From DASVLX01 sp035552275 (GTDB lineage Bacteria; Actinomycetota; Actinomycetes; Mycobacteriales; Pseudonocardiaceae), in the NCBI GenBank assembly GCA_035552275.1, contig DASZLR010000078.1:1-32279 (forward strand): a stretch of 32,279 nucleotides of DNA, given 5' to 3'. The position numbers and the translations under genes were made by a program. The notes beneath the pieces were generated by a model, which was given only the letters and a program-made list of their open reading frames with translations, made no database searches and was not told the DNA's origin. Shown here piece by piece: positions 7,916 through 15,533 of the stretch. The first letter of the stretch is position 1, and each line of letters opens with the position of its first letter.

Positions 7916-8582
7916 GCCCGACGACCGAATCCGGGTGCTCGTGGTGGACGATCATCCGGCGGTTCGGCGCGGGCTGCGGATGTTCCTGGAGACCTATTCG
8001 GACATGATCGTGATCGGCGAGGCAGCCGATGGCGCCGAGGCGTTGCGCCTGGTCGCGGCCGAGTCGCCCGATGTGGTGCTGCTCGATCTGATGATGCCGG
8101 AGATGGACGGGATCGCGGTGCTGACCGCGCTGGCCGAACGCGGGCTGACCACCAGAGTGTTGGTGGTGACCAGTTTCGTGGATCGGAGCAACGTGCTGCC
8201 GGCGATCCGGGCCGGTGCGCGCGGCTACGTCTACAAGGATGTTGATCCGCAGGCGCTGGCGGCGGCGGTGCGCTCGGTTCGGGCCGGGCATGTGCTGTTG
8301 GAGCCGGAGATCGCGGACACCCTGTTCGCCGGTCCGGATGTGGGCAGCGGCGGCCGCGACCCGGCGGCCGAATCCGCGCTCACCGCGCGGGAACGGGATG
8401 TGCTGCGGCTGATCGCCTCCGGCGGCTCGAACCGGGAGATCGCCCGAACGCTGGTGGTGTCCGAGAAGACGGTCAAGACGCACGTGTCGAACATCCTGCT
8501 CAAACTCGGTCTCGCCGACCGCACCCAGGCCGCGCTGTTCGCCGTCCGGCACGGCCTGGCCGGCGAGCCCGCCGTCGATTAG
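7899..8582 (+). CDS. NarL/LuxR-family response regulator
   Basis: Two-domain regulator of 227 residues. The receiver domain has the acidic pair D17-D18, phospho-acceptor D63 (LLDLMMPE), T91 and K113 (YVYKD). The C-terminal LuxR/GerE helix-turn-helix covers about 160-215 (LTARERDVLRLIASGGSNRE, then VKTHVSNILLKLGL). The GTG at 7899 has GGAGG (7888-7892) 6 bases upstream inside the kinase gene, and the two genes overlap by 17 bases, so they are coupled and form a cognate pair. Targets are unknown; the small membrane protein gene just downstream and the kinase promoter are the nearest candidates. Confidence 0.94.
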   Translation: MADPREPDDRIRVLVVDDHPAVRRGLRMFLETYSDMIVIGEAADGAEALRLVAAESPDVVLLDLMMPEMDGIAVLTALAERGLTTRVLVVTSFVDRSNVLPAIRAGARGYVYKDVDPQALAAAVRSVRAGHVLLEPEIADTLFAGPDVGSGGRDPAAESALTARERDVLRLIASGGSNREIARTLVVSEKTVKTHVSNILLKLGLADRTQAALFAVRHGLAGEPAVD

Positions 8583-8691
8583 CCCGAGCCGCTGGCCCCG
8601 CAGGCAGTGCAACCGGTAACGGCCGATCCATCGCTCACGACTCAAACCTTTGGCTGCGCCCGCAACGGGCGCCACATCGCCCGGAGGTCAA

Positions 8692-8895
8692 GTGTTCGCC
8701 CTCGTCTATGGCACGTTCAAGATTTTCTGGCTGATGATGAAATTCCTGCTGGTGGCAGTAGTGGCGATGGATGGCGTCCTTTGGTGGATGTGCCTGGCCA
8801 CCGTGTGGATCTTCAGTCCGAACAAGCGGGCCATGAGCCGGACAGTCAACCGTTTCGGCTGGTCGTTCAGCCGCACCATGCGGTCACTGCGCTGA
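8692..8895 (+). CDS. Small two-helix membrane protein
   Basis: Unrecognised protein of 67 residues. Residues about 2-42 are almost continuously hydrophobic and aromatic-rich (FKIFWLMMKFLLVAVVAMDG, then LWWMCLATVWIF), enough for two short membrane helices. A basic C-terminal tail contains several Arg, Lys and Ser. The GTG at 8692 is preceded by GGAGG (8683-8687). An in-frame ATG at 8650 lacks such a site. The gene follows the response regulator on the same strand after 109 bases without a terminator, so it may be part of the signalling unit or its output. Function is unknown. Confidence 0.65.
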   Translation: MFALVYGTFKIFWLMMKFLLVAVVAMDGVLWWMCLATVWIFSPNKRAMSRTVNRFGWSFSRTMRSLR

Positions 8896-8922
8896 GTCTG
8901 ACCGCTTCGGCTGGATATTCCG

Positions 8923-9507
8923 TCAGGACAGGAAACTCGACGCGCTGCCGGCGGTCACGGCTTTCAGCTCGTCCAGCGATTCTCGGATGAAGTGCGACAG
9001 GTCTCGTTGGTCGGTGTCGTTGATCCATCGCTCGAACGCGATTCTGAAGATGGCGATCCCGACCTCGGCGGCGAGGCTCGCAGCCGTGTCGGGGACGCCG
9101 CGTCGGCGCAGCGCGTCGGCCATCGCTGAGGCCAGGGTGGCCATTTTGATCAGCTCGCGTTCCTGGAGCTCCGGGTTCTCGGCGATGATCCGCTGCCGCT
9201 GCCGGGCACCATCGCGGCGCTCCCCGAACATGGCGTCGACGGCCGCCAGGGCGGCGGCGACCGCGTCGATCGGCGTCGCGGACTCGGGCGCGCCGGCGAC
9301 CGCGTTCACCAGCAGGTCCCGCAGCGCGCCCGCGCCCCAGAAGAGCACCTCGCGCTTGTCGGCGAAGTACCGGAAGAACGTTCGCTCGGTGAGCCCGGCC
9401 CGTTTGGCGATCTCCGCCGCCGTGGTCTGTTCGAACCCCCGCTCGCCGTAGAGAGCGAGGGCGGCCTGCTCCAGCCGGCCACGCGCGTTCGGCTCCCATC
9501 GACCCAT
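8923..9507 (-). CDS. TetR-family transcriptional regulator
   Basis: Regulator of 194 residues. The N-terminal helix-turn-helix spans about 10-57 (TTAAEIAKRAGLTERTFFRYF), followed by an all-helical ligand-binding domain of unknown specificity. It is divergent from the epimerase-like gene at 9595, with two 19-base direct repeats between them, so it probably represses that gene and itself. There is no ribosome binding site before the ATG at 9507; TACGAT seven bases upstream could be a -10 of a leaderless mRNA. The C-terminal part resembles the common actinobacterial TetR group with a WI(N)DTD segment near residue 165. Confidence 0.93.
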   Translation of the reverse strand: MGRWEPNARGRLEQAALALYGERGFEQTTAAEIAKRAGLTERTFFRYFADKREVLFWGAGALRDLLVNAVAGAPESATPIDAVAAALAAVDAMFGERRDGARQRQRIIAENPELQERELIKMATLASAMADALRRRGVPDTAASLAAEVGIAIFRIAFERWINDTDQRDLSHFIRESLDELKAVTAGSASSFLS

Positions 9508-9522
9508 GCGCCGATCGTAACG

Positions 9523-9571
9523 TGATGACAGCGGCTGACATACGCGCTATGCTGATGACAGCAACTGACAT
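9523..9571 (+). promoter_or_regulatory. Promoter with duplicated TetR operator-like sites
   Basis: Two near-identical 19-base copies (9523-9541 and 9553-9571) share TGATGACAGC and CTGACAT and differ at two bases between them. They start exactly 30 bases apart, about three helical turns. The first copy is a nearly perfect palindrome around its centre. They overlap a good promoter for the epimerase-like gene: -35 ATGACA (9525-9530), 17-base spacer, -10 TATGCT (9548-9553). Binding of the divergent TetR protein here would block transcription both ways. The ribosome binding site GGAGG is at 9583-9587. Confidence 0.75.
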
Positions 9572-9594
9572 GACACTCTCTCTGGAGGCTTCTC

Positions 9595-10518
9595 ATGCGT
9601 GTTTTCGTCACCGGCGCGTCCGGCTGGATCGGCTCAGCCGTCGTTCCCGGGCTCATCGGCGCAGGCCACCAGGTCACCGGGCTCGCCCGCTCGGACAACT
9701 CGGCCGCCGCTCTCGCCGCTGCCGGGGCGCAGGTGCGTCGCGGCACGCTCGACGATCTCGACGGCCTGCGCGACGCGGCCACCGAGTCGGATGGCGTGAG
9801 TCACCTCGCGTTCAAGCACGACATCGCCTTCTCCGGGGACTTCCAGGGTGCTGTCGACGCGGATCGCCGCGCCGTCGAGGCGCTCGGCGAGGCGCTGGCG
9901 GGTTCCGACCGTCCGTTCGTGATCGCCTCCGGGACGCTCGGGCTGACCCCAGGGACGGTGGCCACCGAACGGGATGGGCATGGCGCCGGCTCGGACGCGG
10001 CGGCGCCGTCCGGCCCGCGGGCTCGGCAGGCCACGGCGGAGACGACGCTCTCCTTCGCCTCCCGCGGCGTTCGCTCGTCGGTGGTGCGGCTTCCGCCGAC
10101 GGTGCATGGCGAAGGAGATCACGGCTTCCTGGCGGCATTGGTCCGCATCGCCCGCGACAAGGGTGTCTCGGGCTACGTCGGCGACGGGACCAACCGCTGG
10201 CCCGCCGCGCACCGGTTCGACGCCGCGCGTGTTGTCCAGCTGGCACTGGAAAACGCCCCGGCGGGATCGACTCTGCACGCGGTCGCGGACGAAGGCGTCC
10301 CGATCCGCACCGTCGCCGACGTGCTCGGGCGGCATCTGGACCTCCCGGTGGTCGCGATCTCTGCCGAGGACGCGGACGAGCACTTCGGCTGGCTGGCCGG
10401 CTTCCTCGCGGCCGACAGCCCCGCCTCCAGCACGCTCACCCGCGAGCTGTTGGGCTGGCAGCCGACGCATCCGGCGCTTATCGAGGATCTGGAGAAGGGT
10501 CACTACTTCCGGATTTAG
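9595..10518 (+). CDS. NAD-dependent epimerase/dehydratase-like (extended SDR)
   Basis: Protein of 307 residues with the Rossmann motif TGASGWIG at residues 6-13 and an extended SDR fold. The region around 120-150, where the catalytic YxxxK normally lies, shows no such motif, so it belongs with atypical members that bind NAD(P) without the classical dyad, or uses other residues. The substrate is unknown; sugar epimerisation should not be assumed. The ATG has GGAGG at a good distance. It is regulated most likely by the divergent TetR gene. Its TAG stop lies in a 15-base tandem duplication shared with the convergent gene. Confidence 0.88.
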   Translation: MRVFVTGASGWIGSAVVPGLIGAGHQVTGLARSDNSAAALAAAGAQVRRGTLDDLDGLRDAATESDGVSHLAFKHDIAFSGDFQGAVDADRRAVEALGEALAGSDRPFVIASGTLGLTPGTVATERDGHGAGSDAAAPSGPRARQATAETTLSFASRGVRSSVVRLPPTVHGEGDHGFLAALVRIARDKGVSGYVGDGTNRWPAAHRFDAARVVQLALENAPAGSTLHAVADEGVPIRTVADVLGRHLDLPVVAISAEDADEHFGWLAGFLAADSPASSTLTRELLGWQPTHPALIEDLEKGHYFRI

Positions 10519-10540
10519 CTCTGCCGGATTTAGCTCTGCC
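10511..10540. repeat. Perfect 15-bp tandem duplication at two convergent stop codons
   Basis: GGATTTAGCTCTGCC is repeated exactly twice (10511-10525, 10526-10540). The first copy carries the TAG stop of the epimerase-like gene; the second carries the TAA stop of the convergent membrane-protein gene. A slippage duplication is the simplest origin. Confidence 0.9.
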
Positions 10541-11030
10541 GGACTTCGGTGTGCCGGCGAGCCCTGACCCGCATCCACAGCGGCAGCACGAACCACATCG
10601 TCAGGAACAGCGCGCCGACGAACCCGCTGATCAGGCCGCCGGCCAGCCCGCCGAACACCACATAGCCGATCAGCAGCACGGTGCCGGTCATCGCCCCAGC
10701 CAGCAGCACCAACCCGACCAGCGCGAACCGGGAAGCGTAGGTGATGATCAGCTGACGCTTGCCGGACCGGAACAGGATCCGGTGCCAGGCCGCCGGTGCG
10801 ATCAGGAAACAGGTCGCGCCGGCGGCCAGCAGCACCGTGGCGACGTGCAGGCCGTGCACGAACGCGCCGGCCCTCGCGTAGGGACTGGTGAAGATCACCG
10901 ACAGCAGGAAGCCGAACAGCACCTGGACGCCCGTCTGCGCGACCCGCAGCTCCTGCAACAGCTCGCCCAGGTTGCGGACCAGCCGGTCCTGCTCGGATTC
11001 CTCCGGCCGATCCGCCGACGGCACGTCCAT
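10530..11030 (-). CDS. Four-helix membrane protein, DUF6328-like
   Basis: Membrane protein of 166 residues. An acidic N-terminal stretch precedes a helix rich in Glu and Leu (about 15-32), then four hydrophobic segments at about 35-55, 62-82, 100-122 and 125-150, ending in a basic tail. It resembles the small actinobacterial DUF6328 family in length and in the NLGELLQELRVAQTGVQVLF segment. The ATG at 11030 follows without an obvious ribosome binding site. It is divergent from the MatB-like gene, 69 bases away. Function is unknown. Confidence 0.75.
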   Translation of the reverse strand: MDVPSADRPEESEQDRLVRNLGELLQELRVAQTGVQVLFGFLLSVIFTSPYARAGAFVHGLHVATVLLAAGATCFLIAPAAWHRILFRSGKRQLIITYASRFALVGLVLLAGAMTGTVLLIGYVVFGGLAGGLISGFVGALFLTMWFVLPLWMRVRARRHTEVRQS

Positions 11031-11099
11031 TCGGATCAGGGTAGAAGCTCCCGCGCGATACCGTGCTGCCAACCGATCAACCCGAACCGAAGGGACGGC

Positions 11100-12497
11100 A
11101 TGGGCCTGCTGCCAGCGATGTCCGGCTCGTTCGGCGATGGACCGGACGCCGTTCGGATCGCCGACCAGACGATGTCCTGGGAGGCGCTGGCCGGCTGCGC
11201 GGCAGCGGTGGCCGACCGGATCGCCGGCGCCGAGATGATCGCGGTGCATGCCGCGCCCCGGCTGGAGACTGTGGTCGCCGTGGTCGGCGGGCTGCTTGCC
11301 GGGGTGCCGGTGGTGCCGCTGCCGCCGGATTCCGGCCCGGCCGAACGGCGGCACATCCTCGGCGACTCGGGCGCGACGCTGCTGCTGGGCGCCGAGCGGG
11401 ACCAGTTCGGGGTGTTGCCAGTGATTCCCGTCGAGCTGGCCGCCCGGTCGGCCGCCGAACACCCGGAACCGCCGGCCGACGCGACCGCGCTGGTGCTCTA
11501 CACGAGCGGCACCACCGGACCGCCGAAGGGCACGCTGATCACCCGATCGGCCATCGCCGCCGGCTTGGACGCGCTCGCCGAGGCCTGGTCCTGGACCGGC
11601 GAGGACGTGTTGGCACACGGGCTGCCGCTGTTCCATGTGCACGGTCTGGTGCTCGGCGTGTTGGGCGCGCTGCGCACCGGCTCCCGGCTGGTGCACACCG
11701 GCCGACCGACGCCGGAGGCGTACGCGGCCGCCGGCGGCACGCTGTACTTCGGCGTGCCCACCGTCTGGTCCCGAATCTGCGCGGACGGCTCGACAGCGGC
11801 TGGGTTGCGTGGCGCGCGGCTGCTGGTCTCGGGCAGCGCGGCGTTGCCGGTCCCGGTGTTCGACCGGTTGGCCGAGCTGACCGGGCATCGCCCGGTGGAG
11901 CGGTACGGCATGACCGAGACGCTGATCACTGTCAGCGCGCGGGCGGACGGCGCCCGCCGGCCCGGCTTCGTCGGCACGCCGATCGCCGGCGTGCGCACCC
12001 GGCTGGCCGCCGACGACGGCTCGGAGTCGCCGGCCGACGGCGAGTCGGTGGGGGAGTTGCAGGTCACCGGCCCGACGATGTTCGCCGGCTACCTCGGGAG
12101 CCCGGAGGCGACCGCCGCGACGTTCACCCCGGACGGCTGGTTCCGCACCGGCGACGTGGCCACCATCGATGCGGATGGCTGGCACCGGATCGTCGGTCGG
12201 GCGAGCACGGACCTGATCAAGAGCGGCGGTTATCGGATCGGGGCCGGCGAGGTGGAAAACGCCCTGCTGGCTCATCCCGCGGTGCGCGAGGCCGCCGTGA
12301 TCGGCACCCCGCACCCCGATCTCGGCCAGCAGGTGACCGCCTACGTCGTCGCCGACGAGGTGACCGGGGACGCGCTGATCGAGTTCGTGGCGCGGGAGCT
12401 GTCGGCGCACAAGCGGCCTCGCCAGGTGCGCCTGGTGGACAGTTTGCCGCGCAACGCGATGGGCAAGGTGCAGAAGAAGTTGCTCACTGACGATTAG
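11100..12497 (+). CDS. Acyl-CoA synthetase, MatB-like malonyl-CoA synthetase
   Basis: ANL-superfamily AMP-forming ligase of 465 residues. The P-loop is YTSGTTGPPKG at 134-144, the A5 motif RYGMTE at 268-273, the hinge region near IVGRASTDLIKSGGYRIG, and the catalytic Lys is K456 in GKVQKK. The segment PLFHVHGLVLG and KSGGYRIGAGEVE are typical of MatB, which activates malonate or methylmalonate to the CoA thioester. The short N-terminus also fits MatB. No matA or matC is nearby. A start at ATG 11100 is chosen from AGGGA four bases upstream; an internal ATG at 11118 is possible. Its TAG stop overlaps the stop of the convergent reductase. Substrate is inferred from motif similarity. Confidence 0.85.
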   Translation: MGLLPAMSGSFGDGPDAVRIADQTMSWEALAGCAAAVADRIAGAEMIAVHAAPRLETVVAVVGGLLAGVPVVPLPPDSGPAERRHILGDSGATLLLGAERDQFGVLPVIPVELAARSAAEHPEPPADATALVLYTSGTTGPPKGTLITRSAIAAGLDALAEAWSWTGEDVLAHGLPLFHVHGLVLGVLGALRTGSRLVHTGRPTPEAYAAAGGTLYFGVPTVWSRICADGSTAAGLRGARLLVSGSAALPVPVFDRLAELTGHRPVERYGMTETLITVSARADGARRPGFVGTPIAGVRTRLAADDGSESPADGESVGELQVTGPTMFAGYLGSPEATAATFTPDGWFRTGDVATIDADGWHRIVGRASTDLIKSGGYRIGAGEVENALLAHPAVREAAVIGTPHPDLGQQVTAYVVADEVTGDALIEFVARELSAHKRPRQVRLVDSLPRNAMGKVQKKLLTDD

Positions 12498-13462
12498 GGC
12501 AGGAGCAGCACCTTTCCGGTGGTGCGGCGGGCTTGCAGGTCCTCGTGCGCCCGTCGCGCCTCGGCCAGCGGATACCGGCCGCCGATCCGGACGTTCAGCC
12601 GGCCCGCCCCGATCGCGTCGAACAGTTCGGTGGCCCGCCACAACAGTTCCGCGCGGGTCGCGGTGTGGTGGCCCAGGGTCGGCCGGGTCACGAACAGCGA
12701 GCCGCCCGAGTTCAGCCGTTGCAGGTCGAACGGCGGCACCGGCCCGCTGGACGCGCCGAACAGCACCAGGATTCCGCGGGGCCGCAGGCTGGCCAGGCTG
12801 GCGTCGAACGTGCTCGCGCCGACACCGTCGTAGACGGCGGCCACCCCGGCGCCGTCGGTCAGCCGCCGCACCTCGGCGGCCACATCCTGTTCGGTGTACC
12901 GGACGATCTCGTCGGCGCCGGCCGCGCGGGCCAGCTTCTCCTTCTCGTCGGTGGACACCGTGCCGATCACTCGCGCCCCGCGCGCCTTCGCCAACTGGGT
13001 CAGCAGCAGTCCGACCCCGCCGGCCGCCGCGTGCACGAGCACCGTGTCGCCCGGTCGCACCGGATAGGTCGAGGTCACCAGGTAGTGCGCGGTCATGCCC
13101 TGCAACGGAACGGCCGCCGCGAGCTCGTTGGACACGTCGTCCGGCACCGGCACGGCGGCATCCGCGGCCACGGTCACCAGCTCGGCATAGCTGCCCGGCG
13201 TGCCGCTCCACGCCACCCGGTCACCGGCGGCGAACTCCGTCACCCCCGCGCCCACCGCCCGCACGGTTCCGGCGCCCTCCAGGCCCGGTGTGAACGGCAG
13301 CGGCACCGGGTAGTGCCCACCGCGCTGATAGGTGTCGATGTAGTTGACGCCGATCGCCGCCGTGGCGACCAGCAACTGGCCCGGACCCGGCTCCGGATCG
13401 TCCACAGTGGTCAGTCGAAGGACGTCCGGGCCGCCGTACTGGTCGATCCGCACCGCTCGCAT
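12494..13462 (-). CDS. qor: NADPH:quinone oxidoreductase (zeta-crystallin type)
   Basis: MDR-family reductase of 322 residues without zinc ligands. The N-terminal GroES-like part (RIDQYGGPDVLRL, GVNYIDTYQRGGHYP, PGLEGAGTV) is followed by the nucleotide-binding AAAGGVGLLLTQLAK near 145-160. It reduces quinones with NADPH. The ATG at 13462 starts the conserved MRAVRIDQYGG; the upstream in-frame ATG would add 14 unrelated residues. From memory its place next to ctaA matches qor (Rv1454c) in M. tuberculosis. The minus-strand promoter candidate is TTAACT, 17-base spacer, TATAGT (13541-13546), overlapping a palindrome shared with the divergent regulator. Confidence 0.92.
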   Translation of the reverse strand: MRAVRIDQYGGPDVLRLTTVDDPEPGPGQLLVATAAIGVNYIDTYQRGGHYPVPLPFTPGLEGAGTVRAVGAGVTEFAAGDRVAWSGTPGSYAELVTVAADAAVPVPDDVSNELAAAVPLQGMTAHYLVTSTYPVRPGDTVLVHAAAGGVGLLLTQLAKARGARVIGTVSTDEKEKLARAAGADEIVRYTEQDVAAEVRRLTDGAGVAAVYDGVGASTFDASLASLRPRGILVLFGASSGPVPPFDLQRLNSGGSLFVTRPTLGHHTATRAELLWRATELFDAIGAGRLNVRIGGRYPLAEARRAHEDLQARRTTGKVLLLP

Positions 13463-13529
13463 GCCACCACCATGCCACCCCCATGCCACGGCGGCCCAAC
13501 CCACTCACGATGCGGACGAGCGCATTTCG

Positions 13530-13568
13530 AACTATGATCCACTATAGTTTCAGTGACGATCGAAGTTA
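13530..13568. promoter_or_regulatory. Divergent promoter with AACTAT/ATAGTT palindrome
   Basis: An inverted repeat AACTAT-N8-ATAGTT (13530-13549) lies between the quinone reductase and the MarR-like regulator, at the AT-rich centre of a GC-rich gap. On the minus strand, -10 TATAGT (13546-13541) and -35 TTAACT lie 17 bases apart and point at the reductase. On the plus strand TATGAT (13533-13538) could be a -10 for the regulator. This is the expected position for an autoregulatory operator that also controls the reductase. Confidence 0.6.
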
Positions 13569-14047
13569 ATCACCCGGTGGAGTTCATGGTCGCGAGCAGC
13601 AGTCACCTGTCCGAGTGGATCGAGCGCCTTGCGGCGCACCTCGTCCCGGAGGGTATTCCCCTGATCGGGGGACGCATCCTCGGTCATCTGTTGATCTGTG
13701 ACCCGGACGAGCGCACCGCCGCCGAGCTGTCCGAGGAACTGGAGGCCAGCACCGGGTCGGTCAGCACCAACCTCCGGCTGCTGGTCAACCTCGGTGTGGT
13801 GCGGCGGACCACCAGGCGGGGCCGGCAGGCCGCGCAGTACCGGCTGGACCCGGCGGCGTGGGCGGAACTGGTGCGTCGCCGGCTGGACGCGCTGATGGAG
13901 TTCCGCGGGCTCACCGCGGTCGGTCTGCGGCTGCTGTCCGGCGATCCGCAGCGGGCGCTGCGCCTGCGCACGGTGGACGAGTTCTACGCCTGGTTCGCCG
14001 GCGAGCTGCCCGAACTGTGGCGCCGCCGGCCAGCCCCGCCGAAGTAG
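13553..14047 (+). CDS. GbsR/MarR-like winged-helix regulator
   Basis: DNA-binding protein of up to 164 residues. The winged helix lies at about 45-100 (TAAELSEELEASTGSVSTNL, then LGVVRRTTRRGRQAAQYRL). A C-terminal helical part of about 60 residues is likely for dimerisation or ligand sensing. The GTG at 13553 has no ribosome binding site and could be read from a short leader; an ATG at 13586 with GGAG just before it is the alternative, giving 153 residues. It is divergent from the quinone reductase and ends two bases before the ctaA stop. Control of the reductase is inferred. Confidence 0.85.
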   Translation: MTIEVNHPVEFMVASSSHLSEWIERLAAHLVPEGIPLIGGRILGHLLICDPDERTAAELSEELEASTGSVSTNLRLLVNLGVVRRTTRRGRQAAQYRLDPAAWAELVRRRLDALMEFRGLTAVGLRLLSGDPQRALRLRTVDEFYAWFAGELPELWRRRPAPPK

Positions 14048-14049
14048 GT

Positions 14050-15021
14050 CTAGACGTTCGCCACCGCGGACGGCGCCACGTCGGGCTCGGTGGCCGGCGT
14101 CTTCGGCGCTGGTCCGCGTTCGCGGGAGGCGCACCACAGTCCGGCCATCGCCGCGGTCACCAGCATCGAGCCGAGCACGTGCAGGGAGACCAGCAGATCG
14201 GGCACGCCGAGGAAGTACTGCGTCATGCCGAGCGCGCCCTGCGCCAGCACGGCCGCGACCAGCAGCCAGTAGGCCCGCCACAGCGTGGCGGTGCCACCGG
14301 TGATCCGCACGGCGAAGCCGAACGCCGCCAGCATTCCCAGGAACACGAACAGGAAATCGGCGTGGAACTGGGCGAGGTCGGCGATCGGGAGTTCCAGCCG
14401 CGGGGTCCGGGCGTTCCCGGCGTGCGGGCCGGCCGCGGTCACCAGCGTGCCGGCGATCAGCAACGCGCCCAGCACCACGGTCATCGCCACCTGCAATGTC
14501 CGAAGTGGACGCGGGATCACCGGCCGGGCCGGCTCGTCGCCCTCGTCCACCGCCCACACCAGCAGAACACCCAGCCACACCAGTACCGGCGAGGGCAGGA
14601 AGTGCAGGCTGACCGTCCACCAGTCGAGCTTCATCAGCACGGTGATACCGCCCAGCACCGCCTGCGCCACCACCCCCAGCGGCATGGCCAGCGCCAGCAG
14701 GACATGCCGCCTGCGACGCGGTTTGGCCAGCAGCGCGGCCAGGAACACCAGCGCGCCAACCACCCCGACGGCCGCGCCGAACAGCCGGTTGCCGAACTCG
14801 ATCCACTGATGCAGCTGACCGAGTTGCGGGTGTGCGATCGGCACCAGGCTGCCGGCCGCGCACTGCGGCCAGGTCGGGCAACCGAGCCCCGATCCGGTCA
14901 CCCGAACGACGGAACCCGCCGTCGCGACGCCCGCCTGGGTGATCAGCGCGGCGATGGCCAGCACCCGCTGGGTAGCCCGCGAGGGCACCGGAATCCGGGA
15001 AGTGAGCGGCACGGTGAGCAT
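14050..15021 (-). CDS. ctaA: Heme A synthase (COX15/CtaA)
   Basis: Polytopic membrane enzyme of 323 residues that oxidises heme O to heme A for cytochrome aa3 oxidase. Eight hydrophobic segments are visible. The four conserved histidines are H71, H140, H220 and H281, and the cysteine pair C48-x5-C54 (GCPTWPQC) is the Gram-positive/actinobacterial type. An upstream ATG at 15063 would give 337 residues, but that codon overlaps the ATG of the divergent cupin gene whose ribosome binding site is strong; the start at 15021 fits family lengths. Neither has a good ribosome binding site. ctaB is not in the window. Confidence 0.93.
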   Translation of the reverse strand: MLTVPLTSRIPVPSRATQRVLAIAALITQAGVATAGSVVRVTGSGLGCPTWPQCAAGSLVPIAHPQLGQLHQWIEFGNRLFGAAVGVVGALVFLAALLAKPRRRRHVLLALAMPLGVVAQAVLGGITVLMKLDWWTVSLHFLPSPVLVWLGVLLVWAVDEGDEPARPVIPRPLRTLQVAMTVVLGALLIAGTLVTAAGPHAGNARTPRLELPIADLAQFHADFLFVFLGMLAAFGFAVRITGGTATLWRAYWLLVAAVLAQGALGMTQYFLGVPDLLVSLHVLGSMLVTAAMAGLWCASRERGPAPKTPATEPDVAPSAVANV

Positions 15022-15061
15022 GGTAAGCGGGACACTGGGTCCGGCAGACTTGGAGGTCCGC

Positions 15062-15532
15062 ATGGATGACGCCGGTCACGATCCCGATCCCGTGCCGGAT
15101 CAGGATTCCGGTCAGGGTTCCGAGCACGATGCCTGGCACCGCAGGCTGCATCATGTCCGGTCCAGGAACCTTTCCGACGCGACGGCACAGACGCCGGGAA
15201 TGCGGCGCAGGGCGGCGATCTCCCGCGGCGCCACCGGCGCCGAGGCGATCTGGATGGGGGAGAACACCGTCCACGGCGGGGTGGCGTCCGACAACCACCA
15301 CCACGGTGAGTCGGAGACCGGCATCTATGTGCTGTCCGGCCATCCGGTGTTCGTGTTCGCCGAGGGCGACACCGAGCGGCGGATCGAGACGGAACCCGGC
15401 GACTACGTGTTCGTGCCGCCGTTCGTGCCGCACCGCGAGGAGAACCCCGGCGACGAGGACGCGGTGGTGATTCTGGCGCGCAGCACCCAGGAGGCGATCG
15501 TGGTCAACCTGCCGACGCTGTTCGGCGACTAG
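15062..15532 (+). CDS. Small cupin-domain protein
   Basis: Single-domain cupin of 156 residues. Motif 1 is NHHHGESETGIYVLSG (H79, H80, H81, E85) and motif 2 is PGDYVFVPPFVPHREEN with H124, so a metal site is likely. The conserved region begins near residue 40 (TAQTPGMRRRAAIS). The first 35 residues are acidic, Asp/Gln/His-rich and appear family-external. The ATG at 15062 has GGAGG (15052-15056) 5 bases upstream. The gene is convergent with the ABC permease, ending one base before its stop, and interrupts the ctaA-ABC order. Function unknown; many such cupins are small dioxygenase- or sensor-like. Confidence 0.85.
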   Translation: MDDAGHDPDPVPDQDSGQGSEHDAWHRRLHHVRSRNLSDATAQTPGMRRRAAISRGATGAEAIWMGENTVHGGVASDNHHHGESETGIYVLSGHPVFVFAEGDTERRIETEPGDYVFVPPFVPHREENPGDEDAVVILARSTQEAIVVNLPTLFGD

Positions 15533-15533
15533 G

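Noticed and set aside
9522..11099. Extension of the MatB-like ORF to a 991-residue protein
   Set aside because: The added part overlaps the epimerase gene in another frame and is Arg/Gln/Pro-rich shadow; MatB homology starts near 11100.
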